A stretch of 64,000 bases of DNA, taken from NCBI GenBank assembly GCA_034932685.1, contig JAYFOM010000024.1:56520-120519 (forward strand). Direction: 5' to 3'. The stretch is from JAQUCI01 sp034932685 (lineage in GTDB: Bacteria; Bacillota_I; Bacilli_A; Erysipelotrichales; Erysipelotrichaceae). Position numbers and translations under genes: made by a program. Below the pieces are notes generated by a model. That model saw only the letters and a list, made by a program, of their open reading frames with translations, was not told where the DNA came from and made no database searches. Of this stretch, positions 53,256 through 61,085 are shown one piece after another (within the stretch, counting starts at the first letter, position 1; each line of letters opens with the position of its first letter).

Positions 53256-54563
53256 TTAATCATTTTGACGTGCTATCAACCTTAATGGTGTTCCTGTGAA
53301 ACTAAATGCTTCTCTAAGTCTATTTTCTAAGTATCTTTGATAAGAAAAATGGAATAATTTAGGATCATTAACAAAAAGCACAAATGTTGGTGGTGAAATC
53401 GCTACTTGAGAAGCATAATTTATCTTTAAACGCTTACCATTGATTGTCGGGGCAGGAGTGAAATCTTGCGCATCAAGTATTACCTCATTTAATACACTGG
53501 TTGCGATTCTTAAGTTACTATAGTAATGACAATCATCTATCAATGGTAACAATGTATTGATTCTTTTTCTATTCTTAGCTGAAACAAAGGCAATAGGAGC
53601 ATATCTTAGATAAATAAATTCATTACGAATTTTATCAATGATCGTATTCATTGTCATTTCATCTTTATCAACTATATCCCACTTATTATATACGATTATT
53701 ATTGGCTTTCCAGCATCAAGCGCATAACCAGCAACGTGCTTGTCTTGATTTCTTATTCCGGTTTCAGCATCTAACACTAAAAGAACAACATCACTTCGCT
53801 CAATTGCTTCAAGCGCTCTTAATACAGCGTATTTCTCTATCTTTTCGTATACTTTTCCTTTACGTCTGATACCAGCAGTATCAATAACGACATACTCTTT
53901 ACCATCTTTGACAAAAGGTGTATCTATGGCATCTCTGGTCGTTCCTTCAATAGGACTAACGATAACCCTATCCTCATTTAAAATAGCGTTTACTAAAGAA
54001 GATTTACCTACGTTTGGTTGACCAATGATTGAGAACTTGATCATTCCTTCATATTGTTTGTATTTTTTGCCACTGAGATTGGCTATGATCTTATCTAAAG
54101 CATCACCAATACCAATACCATGAGCACCACTAACAGCGATTGGATCTTGAAAACCTAATTGATAGAACTCATATATATTATCAATCTTTGCAATATCGTC
54201 GATTTTATTAACTAGTAAAATAACTGGTTTTTTAGTTTTATGTAATAAAGACGCAATAAAACGATCATCTGCGGTTAATCCTTCTTGACCATTAACGATA
54301 AAAACAATAGTATCCGCTTCCTCAAGCGCAATATCCACTTGCATTCTTATCTCTTGTTGAAATGGTTGATCCTTAAGTTGTAATCCACCGGTATCAATAA
54401 GCTGAAATTCTTTTGTCAGCCATTCACCTCTTGCATATATTCGATCTCTTGTAACACCAGGGCTATCTTCAATAATAGCTTGACGCTTGCCGATGATACG
54501 ATTAAAAATTGTTGACTTGCCAACATTTGGTCTTCCTACTAATGCCACAATACCACTTATCAT
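53256..54563 (-). CDS. der: GTPase Der (EngA)
   Basis: Tandem-GTPase 50S assembly factor, 435 aa. First G domain GRPNVGKSTIFNRI near residue 9, DTGGL near 57, NKID near 119; second G domain GQPNVGKSSLVNAIL near 184, DTAGIRRKGK near 231 and NKWDIVDKDE near 296; C-terminal KH-like domain from about 350. It overlaps the cmk stop by four bases, the conserved cmk-der pair (without rpsA). Confidence 0.98.
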   Translation of the reverse strand: MISGIVALVGRPNVGKSTIFNRIIGKRQAIIEDSPGVTRDRIYARGEWLTKEFQLIDTGGLQLKDQPFQQEIRMQVDIALEEADTIVFIVNGQEGLTADDRFIASLLHKTKKPVILLVNKIDDIAKIDNIYEFYQLGFQDPIAVSGAHGIGIGDALDKIIANLSGKKYKQYEGMIKFSIIGQPNVGKSSLVNAILNEDRVIVSPIEGTTRDAIDTPFVKDGKEYVVIDTAGIRRKGKVYEKIEKYAVLRALEAIERSDVVLLVLDAETGIRNQDKHVAGYALDAGKPIIIVYNKWDIVDKDEMTMNTIIDKIRNEFIYLRYAPIAFVSAKNRKRINTLLPLIDDCHYYSNLRIATSVLNEVILDAQDFTPAPTINGKRLKINYASQVAISPPTFVLFVNDPKLFHFSYQRYLENRLREAFSFTGTPLRLIARQND

Positions 54564-55228
54564 TCTAACTCCCCTATTTTATGTTTAATAATCTTCAATA
54601 TTTCATTAACAACTTCATCTATACTTAAATTTGTTGTATCAACTTCAAATGCATCATCTGCTTTTTTAAGTGGTGAATGAACACGTTGAGTATCTTGTAA
54701 ATCTCTTTTTATGATATCTTGGTAGATTTCATCATAACTTACCTCTAACCCTTTTGTTTTTTGTTCAAAGTATCTTCTATCAGCTCTGCTTTTTACATCA
54801 GCAGTTAAAAAAATCTTTACTTCAGCATCTGGTAAAACAACAGTTCCAATATCTCTACCATCCATTATAACACCTTTGCTTAAAGCCATTTCCTGCTGTC
54901 GTCTCACCATGTCTTCTCTGACGCTTAATAGTGTTGAGACTGAAGATGCTAACCAGGACATGTTTTCAGCTCTGATAGGCTCACTAACGTCTTTGTGATC
55001 CAAATATACATTACCAAGACTATCAAAATCGATAACAGTATCTAAAAGGAAAGCTTTTATCTTAGGTTCATCATTTATATCAATACCATTTATATAAGCT
55101 TTATATGCGATAGCTCTATACATTGCCCCTGAATCTAAATGAATTAAGCCAAGTGCTTTAGCAACAGCTTTAGCAATGGTGCTTTTTCCAGCAGCTGACG
55201 GGCCATCAATAGCTATATTAAACCTCAT
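54560..55228 (-). CDS. cmk: Cytidylate kinase
   Basis: Phosphorylates CMP and dCMP. 222 aa. P-loop IDGPSAAGKSTIAKAVAKAL near residue 6, HLDSGAMYRAIAYKA near 30, VSEPIRAENMSWLASSVST near 81, MDGRDIGTVVLPDAEVKIFL near 122 and the lid-region RADRRYFEQ. Its ATG overlaps the stop of the tail-anchored protein gene upstream, so they are co-translated. Confidence 0.96.
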   Translation of the reverse strand: MRFNIAIDGPSAAGKSTIAKAVAKALGLIHLDSGAMYRAIAYKAYINGIDINDEPKIKAFLLDTVIDFDSLGNVYLDHKDVSEPIRAENMSWLASSVSTLLSVREDMVRRQQEMALSKGVIMDGRDIGTVVLPDAEVKIFLTADVKSRADRRYFEQKTKGLEVSYDEIYQDIIKRDLQDTQRVHSPLKKADDAFEVDTTNLSIDEVVNEILKIIKHKIGELE

Positions 55229-55947
55229 AAAAAGCCTCTATTTGTCAACAAGAAATATATTAATGATCCCAAAGCAACCAATAATGTTAAAAAGAGAATA
55301 ACTAACACAAAATTTAATATACGATTGGTATTAGAGACATTATCGTTTACCACTGCTAATTCATCATCATGCTCCAAAACAATCTTCTTTAAGTTGTTAG
55401 TTTCCTCAAGTAAAGAGAAGCTATCAATTGTATCAGAGTGATCTGTGCTTAAAGGTTTAATATCGATTTGATCTTCTACATTACTTGACTCTTGTTCTAT
55501 CATTTTTTGCATTTCAATACTAATATCATCGTTATAATCTTGATCAGGTTTGATACCTAGCGGTTCTTGAAAAGAAACTTCTTTTAAAGCATCACTTTTC
55601 TTGATTTCATTTAAGATGTTAGTTTGTGTATCTAAATCTGATCGCAAACCTTTTTTTATGTTATATTGCTTTACTTCATTAATGAATTCATCTAGATATT
55701 CATTGTTGAATGATGCAATATTTGTTTTATCTGATTTTACACTTGGCTCTAAATATTCGTTTTTTCGAGCGTGTAGCGGATTGACACTAGTATTTTCTGG
55801 CTTCATTGCCGCAAATGTAGTGCTATCAATCTCATGAAGCCGGTTAGCAAAAGCTGATAACCGGTCTGATTTGATATCCGCTTCATTATCAGAATGCATT
55901 TTCTGATAAAGATCACTGTTTTTTTTCGTCCTTGAAAGATTATCCAT
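55225..55947 (-). CDS. Tail-anchored protein of unknown function
   Basis: About 240 aa from the ATG at 55947, chosen because GGGGGAATTG lies just before it; an in-frame ATG at 56019 has no such site and the intervening residues look non-coding. Residues 1-185 are hydrophilic, Asp/Asn/Ser/Lys-rich and probably disordered; a heptad-like stretch (NNLKKIVLEHDDELAVVNDN) near 190 leads into one C-terminal membrane helix (FVLVILFLTLLVALGSLIYF) and five outer residues. No family is recognised. A TATAAT on the minus strand at 55970-55975 may be its promoter. Position before cmk-der suggests a housekeeping or envelope role only weakly. Confidence 0.75.
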   Translation of the reverse strand: MDNLSRTKKNSDLYQKMHSDNEADIKSDRLSAFANRLHEIDSTTFAAMKPENTSVNPLHARKNEYLEPSVKSDKTNIASFNNEYLDEFINEVKQYNIKKGLRSDLDTQTNILNEIKKSDALKEVSFQEPLGIKPDQDYNDDISIEMQKMIEQESSNVEDQIDIKPLSTDHSDTIDSFSLLEETNNLKKIVLEHDDELAVVNDNVSNTNRILNFVLVILFLTLLVALGSLIYFLLTNRGFL

Positions 55948-56026
55948 GATCAATTCCCCCAATGAATGTATTATAGCAAATTTAACCGTATTTTGATAAT
56001 CGATCGTAATAATGCTCACTATTTAA

Positions 56027-56575
56027 TTAGTTGACAAATTTAGATATTGTTTTACGCAAACGCGGGTAAACGATATAAATGACTACACCCATGATTGCAC
56101 CTCTAATTATGTTAAAAGGAACAAATGTTGCGTATATCATTGGTAAGCGTAATGCCTTTTCAATGCCATATAATGGTAATGTAATAAAGTAATTAACGAA
56201 TATCATCGTTATGGTAACTGATACAATAGCAATCAATATTGATAAGATCATCACAGCTTTTTTATCATTCTTAAATCGCCAAATACAAAGCGGTATTAGA
56301 AACGATACACTAGCAAAAAAATTAGCGATTTCCCCACTTAATGCAGGTTCTTTAGTTATAGATATATGAAAAATGTTCTTTATCAGTGCAACTAACGCAC
56401 CCGCGGCAGGACCTAAACTTAACCCCGTTAAAAAAACAGGAATATCACTAAAATCAATCTTTAAGAAAGCTGCCGATGGTAAGATAAATCCTACTGATAT
56501 CTCAAATGCATATAAAACAAATGAAAAGGCGCTCATAATACCTATTAAAGCTATTATTTTAATTCTTTTGTTCAT
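56027..56575 (-). CDS. ribU: Riboflavin ECF transporter S component RibU
   Basis: Substrate-binding membrane subunit of an energy-coupling-factor importer for riboflavin. 182 aa, six hydrophobic helices. Family pieces: KIIALIGIMSAFSFVLYAFE, FLKIDFSDIPVFLTGLSLGP near residue 43 and GALVALIKNIFHI. The ATG at 56575 is chosen because GGAGGAAAAT precedes it; an upstream in-frame ATG at 56587 would translate that SD. Substrate is supported by the FMN riboswitch directly upstream. The EcfA/A'/T module is not in the window. Confidence 0.95.
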   Translation of the reverse strand: MNKRIKIIALIGIMSAFSFVLYAFEISVGFILPSAAFLKIDFSDIPVFLTGLSLGPAAGALVALIKNIFHISITKEPALSGEIANFFASVSFLIPLCIWRFKNDKKAVMILSILIAIVSVTITMIFVNYFITLPLYGIEKALRLPMIYATFVPFNIIRGAIMGVVIYIVYPRLRKTISKFVN

Positions 56576-56587
56576 ATTTTCCTCCAT

Positions 56588-56610
56588 GAAAAAAGCCCTA
56601 TCAAGGGCTC
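56588..56610 (-). terminator. Riboswitch-controlled terminator before ribU
   Basis: On the minus strand AGCCCT/AGGGCT stem (loop TGAT) followed by a T run, 13 bases before the ribU start. Its 5' arm GCCCTTGA (56601-56608) is perfectly complementary to TCAAGGGC at the aptamer's 5' end (56721-56728), giving the antiterminator. Confidence 0.93.
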
Positions 56611-56624
56611 ATAAAATGAAAATC

Positions 56625-56734
56625 ATCTTCATTCCATCCAGACTTTACTGTCGCCATCGGAATTGCACCGATTCAACCCGTAGGTTCGCGGGGTATACCG
56701 CCGGTCGGGAAATGCTCCCTGCCCTTGAAGTGAT
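56625..56734 (-). promoter_or_regulatory. FMN riboswitch (RFN element) aptamer
   Basis: Conserved RFN blocks are read in order on the minus strand: AAGGGCAGGG, ATTTCCCGACCGGCGGTA, CCCGCGA, CGGTGCAATTCCGATGGC, GACAGTAAAGTCTGGATGG, and the closing P1 strand. All signature segments are intact. FMN binding should stabilise P1, free the terminator arm and stop transcription of ribU. Confidence 0.97.
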
Positions 56735-56737
56735 TTC

Positions 56738-56766
56738 ATTATAATATCATATACAAGATATGTCTA
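56738..56766 (-). promoter_or_regulatory. Promoter of the FMN riboswitch-ribU transcript
   Basis: On the minus strand TAGACA (56761-56766) and TATAAT (56738-56743) with a 17-base spacer. The start falls at the first aptamer base. The -35 box overlaps the last codon of the upstream kinase gene. Confidence 0.82.
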
Positions 56767-58236
56767 CTGTTTTATATTCAAAGTAAAAGAGAACGTAGTC
56801 AGTTCATCATTTGATTCAACAAAGCATTTACCATTGTGAAGTTCTATGATTGATTTAACAATAGATAATCCTAATCCGCTTCCTGCTTTTGCTCTAATAT
56901 GATTCTCAGAGCTGCGATAGTATCTTTCAAAAACATGTACTAAATCATTTTCTGATATCTTCTTGCCATAATTTGATATTTCAATGGTAACTTGAGAATC
57001 ATTTACTATTTGATTTATTATTATTTGATGTAAATCATTGCTATAATTAATCGCATTATTTAAAAGATTATATATAACTTGTGATATCTTAATCTGATCA
57101 GCACTAATAATTAAATTAGAATCATGATTGAAATAAAACTTGTACTCATCATGATATAGCACTTGATAACGTTTTAAGGTATTATCAATTTCGTCTGTTA
57201 AACTAAACTCAACAATATTTAAAGCTTGTGCATTTATCTGATATTGAGATAGCGATAATATATCATCTACTAAATGTGATAAGCGCTTGGTTTCATTTAT
57301 GATGATATCTAGATTATTCTTGTTTAATTCATGTGGTATATCACGCATTATTTCTCCATAACCACTGATCATCGTAAGTGGTGTTCTTAAATCGTGTGAT
57401 ATGTTCGCAATTAACTCATTTTTAAGTTTATCAACTTGTTTTAGTTCTTCTGCAGTGTATCTTAATGTTTCATTAAGCTCTTTAATCTCTTGGTATTTAC
57501 CAACTTGATCATCGTTATCATAATTGCCACTAGTTAATTTTTTAGCTGCGTTATTAATCTTTACAATTGGTTTGGTTATTCTATTTGATATAAAAAGTGT
57601 AAATAATGTTGATAAGATGATAAACATCAATGAAACAAGTACGAATTGATACTTTAGAATATTAGTAGTTGCTTCAACCGGTGCAAGTTGTGTATAACCT
57701 AAAAACAAGTATGATTTATCTTTGCTATATATTACTTTTGAGTAAACAACATGATCGTCAAATCCTTTTCGTGCATCTGGTACTGTACCAACAAACAAGC
57801 GGGCATCGTATTCATCATTATAAAAGGTTGATTTTTCAATAATCAATGTGTGTTCACCATTGTTTTTTATGGTCAAAGCATAATAATTTTGAATATCTGT
57901 ATCATTTAATCGACTTAATAAAATACTAAACGAATTGTTTTCAACACTAATATCTAAAGATTTATCATTCAAACTAACTAATCTAATACTTAAACCATTA
58001 TTAATAGCCACTCTTTTGATCAATAGATTGATATTGTCATTATCTAAATTTTTCGCAATTGCATCAGCACTTTTTTTAATATTTGCAATAGTTTGATAAC
58101 GATAAAATGTTTTTAATCCACCGATTTGAAAAAACCATAGTACTAGTAATATTATGATTGAGAAAAAAGCAAAATACTTAAAAATATTAATCTGAATACC
58201 ATTATGTTTATTAATAATATCTTTAATTTTCTTCAT
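56764..58236 (-). CDS. Sensor histidine kinase, paralogue of the kinase at 8.1 kb
   Basis: HAMP-type sensor kinase of about 490 aa. TM1 near residues 15-40 leading into LWFFQIGGLKTFYRY, an extracytoplasmic domain of about 145 aa, TM2 near 190-210, HAMP, phospho-acceptor ANISHDLRTPLTMISGYGE, N box NLLNNAINYS, ATP lid and G2 GSGLGLSIVKSIIELH. The ATG at 58236 overlaps the regulator gene by 14 bases; the longer frame would begin at a TTG at 58254 inside the regulator. Its signal is unknown. Confidence 0.94.
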   Translation of the reverse strand: MKKIKDIINKHNGIQINIFKYFAFFSIIILLVLWFFQIGGLKTFYRYQTIANIKKSADAIAKNLDNDNINLLIKRVAINNGLSIRLVSLNDKSLDISVENNSFSILLSRLNDTDIQNYYALTIKNNGEHTLIIEKSTFYNDEYDARLFVGTVPDARKGFDDHVVYSKVIYSKDKSYLFLGYTQLAPVEATTNILKYQFVLVSLMFIILSTLFTLFISNRITKPIVKINNAAKKLTSGNYDNDDQVGKYQEIKELNETLRYTAEELKQVDKLKNELIANISHDLRTPLTMISGYGEIMRDIPHELNKNNLDIIINETKRLSHLVDDILSLSQYQINAQALNIVEFSLTDEIDNTLKRYQVLYHDEYKFYFNHDSNLIISADQIKISQVIYNLLNNAINYSNDLHQIIINQIVNDSQVTIEISNYGKKISENDLVHVFERYYRSSENHIRAKAGSGLGLSIVKSIIELHNGKCFVESNDELTTFSFTLNIKQ

Positions 58237-58906
58237 TGTTTGAATTAGCTTCAAAACGATAGCCTACTCCTCTAACTGTAACAATACAATCTTTATATTT
58301 ACCAAGATTTTTTCGTAGTAGTTTGATGTGGGTGTCAAGTGTTCTTTCATCTTTTTCATAATCATAACCCCACACCTCTTCTATTAGTTGTTCTCTTGTA
58401 AGTGCGATATTTTTATTTTGAGTAAGATAAGTAAGTAACTTGTATTCTTTGGGTGATAAATTAATTGGAGTGCCAGCGACAGTTACCATCATAGCTTTAT
58501 AATCGATCTTCAAATCACCAAATTGCACATATGCTTTGTGATTTACATTAGTTCGATTAAGAATAGCTGATACTCTTTTCATTAATTCACCAACAGAAAA
58601 TGGTTTAACAACATAGTCATCAATACCAAGATCAAAACCCATAAGTTTATCTTTCTCTTCACCTTTAGCAGTAAGCATGATAATAGCTACTTTGCTGAAT
58701 AGTCTAACTTCCTTAACTAACTCATAGCCGTCCATTATAGGCATCATGACATCAACAATTATAAGATCAATGCGTTGTTTTTCAAATAATTCTAATGCTT
58801 TTTTACCATCAGTCGCTATAAAACAAGTATGTCCTTCATACTCTGCGTATTTTTTAATCAATAATCCAATATTTATCTCATCATCAACAATTAGTATTTT
58901 TGCCAT
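58223..58906 (-). CDS. OmpR/PhoB-family response regulator, paralogue of 7.4 kb gene
   Basis: 227 aa regulator. Receiver with D8-D9, phospho-acceptor D52 in VDVMMPIMDGYE, IMLTA and VVKPF; winged helix with LSPKEYKLLTYLTQNKNIAL and DERTLDTHIKLLRKNLGKY. The arrangement of matched motifs shows common descent with the regulator at 7.4-8.1 kb. SD GAGGTAA. It is followed with overlap by its kinase. Confidence 0.96.
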   Translation of the reverse strand: MAKILIVDDEINIGLLIKKYAEYEGHTCFIATDGKKALELFEKQRIDLIIVDVMMPIMDGYELVKEVRLFSKVAIIMLTAKGEEKDKLMGFDLGIDDYVVKPFSVGELMKRVSAILNRTNVNHKAYVQFGDLKIDYKAMMVTVAGTPINLSPKEYKLLTYLTQNKNIALTREQLIEEVWGYDYEKDERTLDTHIKLLRKNLGKYKDCIVTVRGVGYRFEANSNNEEN

Positions 58907-58923
58907 AATTACCTCACTTTGAT

Positions 58924-58953
58924 ATTATAATTCATATGTGAACTTCTAGTGAA
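58924..58953 (-). promoter_or_regulatory. Promoter of the second two-component operon
   Basis: On the minus strand TTCACT (58948-58953) and TATAAT (58924-58929), spacer 18, about 18 bases before the regulator ATG. Confidence 0.65.
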
Positions 58954-58955
58954 TT

Positions 58956-58982
58956 AAAAAGCACACCGTTATTGATGTGCTT
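58956..58982 (-). terminator. Terminator after efp
   Basis: On the minus strand AAGCACA/TGTGCTT stem (loop of 10 bases) followed by TTTT, just after the efp stop. Confidence 0.85.
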
Positions 58983-58986
58983 AATG

Positions 58987-59544
58987 TTATGCTCTTCCTG
59001 AGTATTTACCATCAGATGTTGAAATCATGACCATTTCATTTTGTTCAATAAATAAAGGTACTTTTATCTGCCAACCAGTTTCAAGAATTGCATTCTTTTG
59101 TGCACTAGTAGCTGTGTCCCCTTTTACTGCTGGCTCACATTCAACAATCTCAAGAGCGACTTTGTCTGGTAGGATAATGCCGAGGATTTCACCTTCATAT
59201 GAAGTAATGTTTACAAGATCGTTGGTCTTTAAAAAATTAATTTCCCATTTTAGACGATCTTTTGGTACTTCGACTTGATCGTATGTTGATGTATCCATAA
59301 AGACCAAAGCATCACCTTCATCATATAGATATTGCATCTCATTTTTCTCAATATGAGCTGGTTCAACCTTGTCTCCTCCGGTAAAAGATATTTCGGTTAT
59401 AGATCCACTCCTAAGGTTTCTAACTTTCGTCTTTACGATCATCTGTCTCATTGCTGTTTTATTGTGTTGAGTATCAACTACGATATAGATGTTTCCTTCA
59501 TATTCAAAAGTTATTCCTGGTCTAAAATCATTTACTAAAATCAT
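58987..59544 (-). CDS. efp: Elongation factor P with atypical tip loop
   Basis: Rescues ribosomes stalled on proline runs. 185 aa; ATG 59544 gives MILVNDFRPGITF and follows AAAGGAGG; an upstream frame start has no such site. Domain I (1-62), OB II (VEPAHIEKNEMQYLYDEG, VFMDTSTYDQVEV) and OB III (CEPAVKGDTATSAQKNAILETGWQIKVPLF, here quoted in part) are canonical. The tip loop is not: B. subtilis HVKPGKGAAFV is replaced by HNKTAMRQMIV, so Pro30, Gly31, the modified Lys32 and Gly33 become Thr, Ala, Met and Arg. The rest of the protein is well conserved, so it is probably functional. Confidence 0.95.
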   Translation of the reverse strand: MILVNDFRPGITFEYEGNIYIVVDTQHNKTAMRQMIVKTKVRNLRSGSITEISFTGGDKVEPAHIEKNEMQYLYDEGDALVFMDTSTYDQVEVPKDRLKWEINFLKTNDLVNITSYEGEILGIILPDKVALEIVECEPAVKGDTATSAQKNAILETGWQIKVPLFIEQNEMVMISTSDGKYSGRA

Positions 59545-59562
59545 AATATTTCCTCCTTTATA

Positions 59563-59591
59563 TATTTTATAGCTTATTAGTTCTTTGTCAA
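59563..59591 (-). promoter_or_regulatory. Putative efp promoter
   Basis: On the minus strand a perfect TTGACA (59586-59591) and an AT-rich TATAAAATATA stretch. The best -10 at 17-base spacing is AAAATA; TATAAA itself is only 14 bases away, so the exact -10 is uncertain. Confidence 0.5.
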
Positions 59592-59612
59592 TCAAGTCTA
59601 TTAAAATATATT

Positions 59613-59972
59613 CTAATCACATGTTGTATTATATTGATATTCATTGATAGTGCCATATTCATCATTGTACCATAAACAACTAGTAAAGTTATGTTTACCT
59701 TTTACCTCAATAAATGCAGTCAGATCATTATATGTTACTTCTATATCACAATCATTTAGTGATAAATAAAAATTTTTATTTTCAAACTCATAAAATTCTT
59801 TGTTAATTCGATCTATTATCTTCTTTTCCAGTTCAAGACGATCATAAACATCTTGGTAATCTTGAAGCACTTTTAAATAATAGTTTGAACTTTTAATAAA
59901 GACAGTCATAAAAGAAGTTACAAACAACATAAAGGTTAAGCCACTTAATAAAACTGAACCCTTATTATCCAT
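59613..59972 (-). CDS. comGG: ComGG-like competence pseudopilus protein
   Basis: Last gene of the comG operon, 119 aa. N terminus DNKGSVLLSGLTFMLFVTSF gives a short leader and hydrophobic helix as in ComGG-type minor pseudopilins. It has the Gly before the hydrophobic segment but no canonical Glu5. The remainder is a small hydrophilic domain with two Cys. Assignment rests mainly on position and this N terminus. It overlaps comGF by 8 bases. Confidence 0.72.
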   Translation of the reverse strand: MDNKGSVLLSGLTFMLFVTSFMTVFIKSSNYYLKVLQDYQDVYDRLELEKKIIDRINKEFYEFENKNFYLSLNDCDIEVTYNDLTAFIEVKGKHNFTSCLWYNDEYGTINEYQYNTTCD

Positions 59973-60372
59973 ATATTTGATAGCAATTACTACTTTTACG
60001 TCTTATTAACCTCATGTATAAACCTCCTTCATCATCAAAGAATTCAATATTCTCAATATCCAATAGTATTATATTTGTGCCTGGTTGAATAACAAGATTG
60101 TTATTAACTACATTTATAGTAAATTGTTTATCTTTATAATCATATGACAATTGATCTGAATCAATTAAAAGATTGGTTGCTAGATTCAAATGTTGTTTTA
60201 TTTGAAGTACACCATTTATATCTTGGATATCTTGATCATAAAACGTTGTTTTGTTGATATATCCAAGGATCTGATACATTAATAAAATGCTGAAGCTAAA
60301 CAAAATAAGTGAAAACAAACATTCAATCAAAGTAAAACCATTCTTGTTTAAGTTCTTTCTTAGTGATTTCAT
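59965..60372 (-). CDS. comGF: ComGF-like minor pseudopilin
   Basis: 135 aa. Type IV prepilin-like N terminus NKNGFTLIECLFSLILFSFS with cleavage expected between Gly and Phe and Glu at +5. The C-terminal half (IENIEFFDDEGGLYMRLIRR) resembles ComGF family members. SD AGGGGAAAA precedes the ATG. Part of the uninterrupted comG order, downstream of the overlapping small comGE frame. Confidence 0.85.
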   Translation of the reverse strand: MKSLRKNLNKNGFTLIECLFSLILFSFSILLMYQILGYINKTTFYDQDIQDINGVLQIKQHLNLATNLLIDSDQLSYDYKDKQFTINVVNNNLVIQPGTNIILLDIENIEFFDDEGGLYMRLIRRKSSNCYQIYG

Positions 60373-60478
60373 GGATTTTTCCCCTATTTATTTCAATCCC
60401 TAATATCAAAATTATAAGTAAAGATATGATCATTAAAACAAGAAGCCCTTCAATCAACAAGTACCCTTTATTTTGCAC
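60323..60478 (-). CDS. comGE: Short ComGE-like pseudopilin frame
   Basis: A 51-codon frame with a GTG start at 60478 and TGA stop. It overlaps the end of comGD by 11 bases and the start of comGF by 50. Its N terminus VQNKGYLLIEGLLVLMIIS is a textbook prepilin signal: short charged leader, Gly before Tyr, Glu at +5, long hydrophobic helix. It sits exactly where comGE belongs. It lacks almost all of the usual C-terminal domain, so it is either a minimal or a truncated ComGE. No frameshift needed to extend it was found. Confidence 0.68.
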   Translation of the reverse strand: MQNKGYLLIEGLLVLMIISLLIILILGIEINRGKIHEITKKELKQEWFYFD

Positions 60479-60803
60479 GGATTAATCTACCACTTCCAAG
60501 TAAAAGCGTCAATTTTATATTCTTATTTTTCCCATTTAATAAGATGGTTTGACTAATATTGATATTGCCCTTGTTATTAAAACTAATGGGATGATAATTT
60601 GAAATATAACTATTTTTAATCTCAAAACTCTTGATATCTTTGATCGCTTTAAACTGGGTATATGCGTATTCATTGAAGAAATCGTTTATCGCGAAATCAT
60701 AGTTAGTCAAAATCGGAGTAGTCAAGATCATAAAACCCAATACTAACAATACTATAAGCATCTCAGTCAATGTATAACCACTATTGGATTTCAGCTTTGC
60801 CAT
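60468..60803 (-). CDS. comGD: ComGD-like minor pseudopilin
   Basis: 111 aa. Prepilin N terminus KSNSGYTLTEMLIVLLVLGF with cleavage expected after Gly and Glu at +5. The C-terminal domain includes LLGSGRLIRAK, a GxGxI-type ending seen in ComGD. Its ATG overlaps the end of comGC by 23 bases. Confidence 0.85.
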   Translation of the reverse strand: MAKLKSNSGYTLTEMLIVLLVLGFMILTTPILTNYDFAINDFFNEYAYTQFKAIKDIKSFEIKNSYISNYHPISFNNKGNINISQTILLNGKNKNIKLTLLLGSGRLIRAK

Positions 60804-61077
60804 CGACTATCTCAATCATTCTGTTGTTTTGACACCTTATTTGCTTTTCTATCAACAATCCCTCTTCAATTAGATCATCAATAGAATTTGGAAGTTCATC
60901 ATAAAGAATTTGATATTCTATAATGGCTGTATCGACAATTTTAGCTTGATTTTCGCAACTTTTTTCATTGATCATATTCATGACCTTATTAATATTAGGT
61001 ATCATTAGCAGAAATAGCGTTCCAACTACCATTAACACAATAACCATCTCAATAAGTGTAAAGGCTTTTTTCATCAT
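60781..61077 (-). CDS. comGC: ComGC major pseudopilin
   Basis: 98 aa, the most recognisable pseudopilin of the operon. N terminus MKKAFTLIEMVIVLMVVGTL with cleavage expected between Ala and Phe; the residue before the cut is Ala, not the usual Gly. The rest matches ComGC: IPNINKVMNMINEKSCENQ, AIIEYQILYDELPNSIDDL. Two ATGs are adjacent; AAAGGG fits the second (61074) better. Processed by a ComC prepilin peptidase, not in the window. Confidence 0.93.
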   Translation of the reverse strand: MMKKAFTLIEMVIVLMVVGTLFLLMIPNINKVMNMINEKSCENQAKIVDTAIIEYQILYDELPNSIDDLIEEGLLIEKQIRCQNNRMIEIVDGKAEIQ

Positions 61078-61085
61078 ATCCCTTT

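Noticed and set aside
56027..56587. Start of ribU at ATG 56587
   Set aside because: That start would translate GGAGGAAAAT, the ribosome binding site of the ATG at 56575, which also gives the family N terminus.
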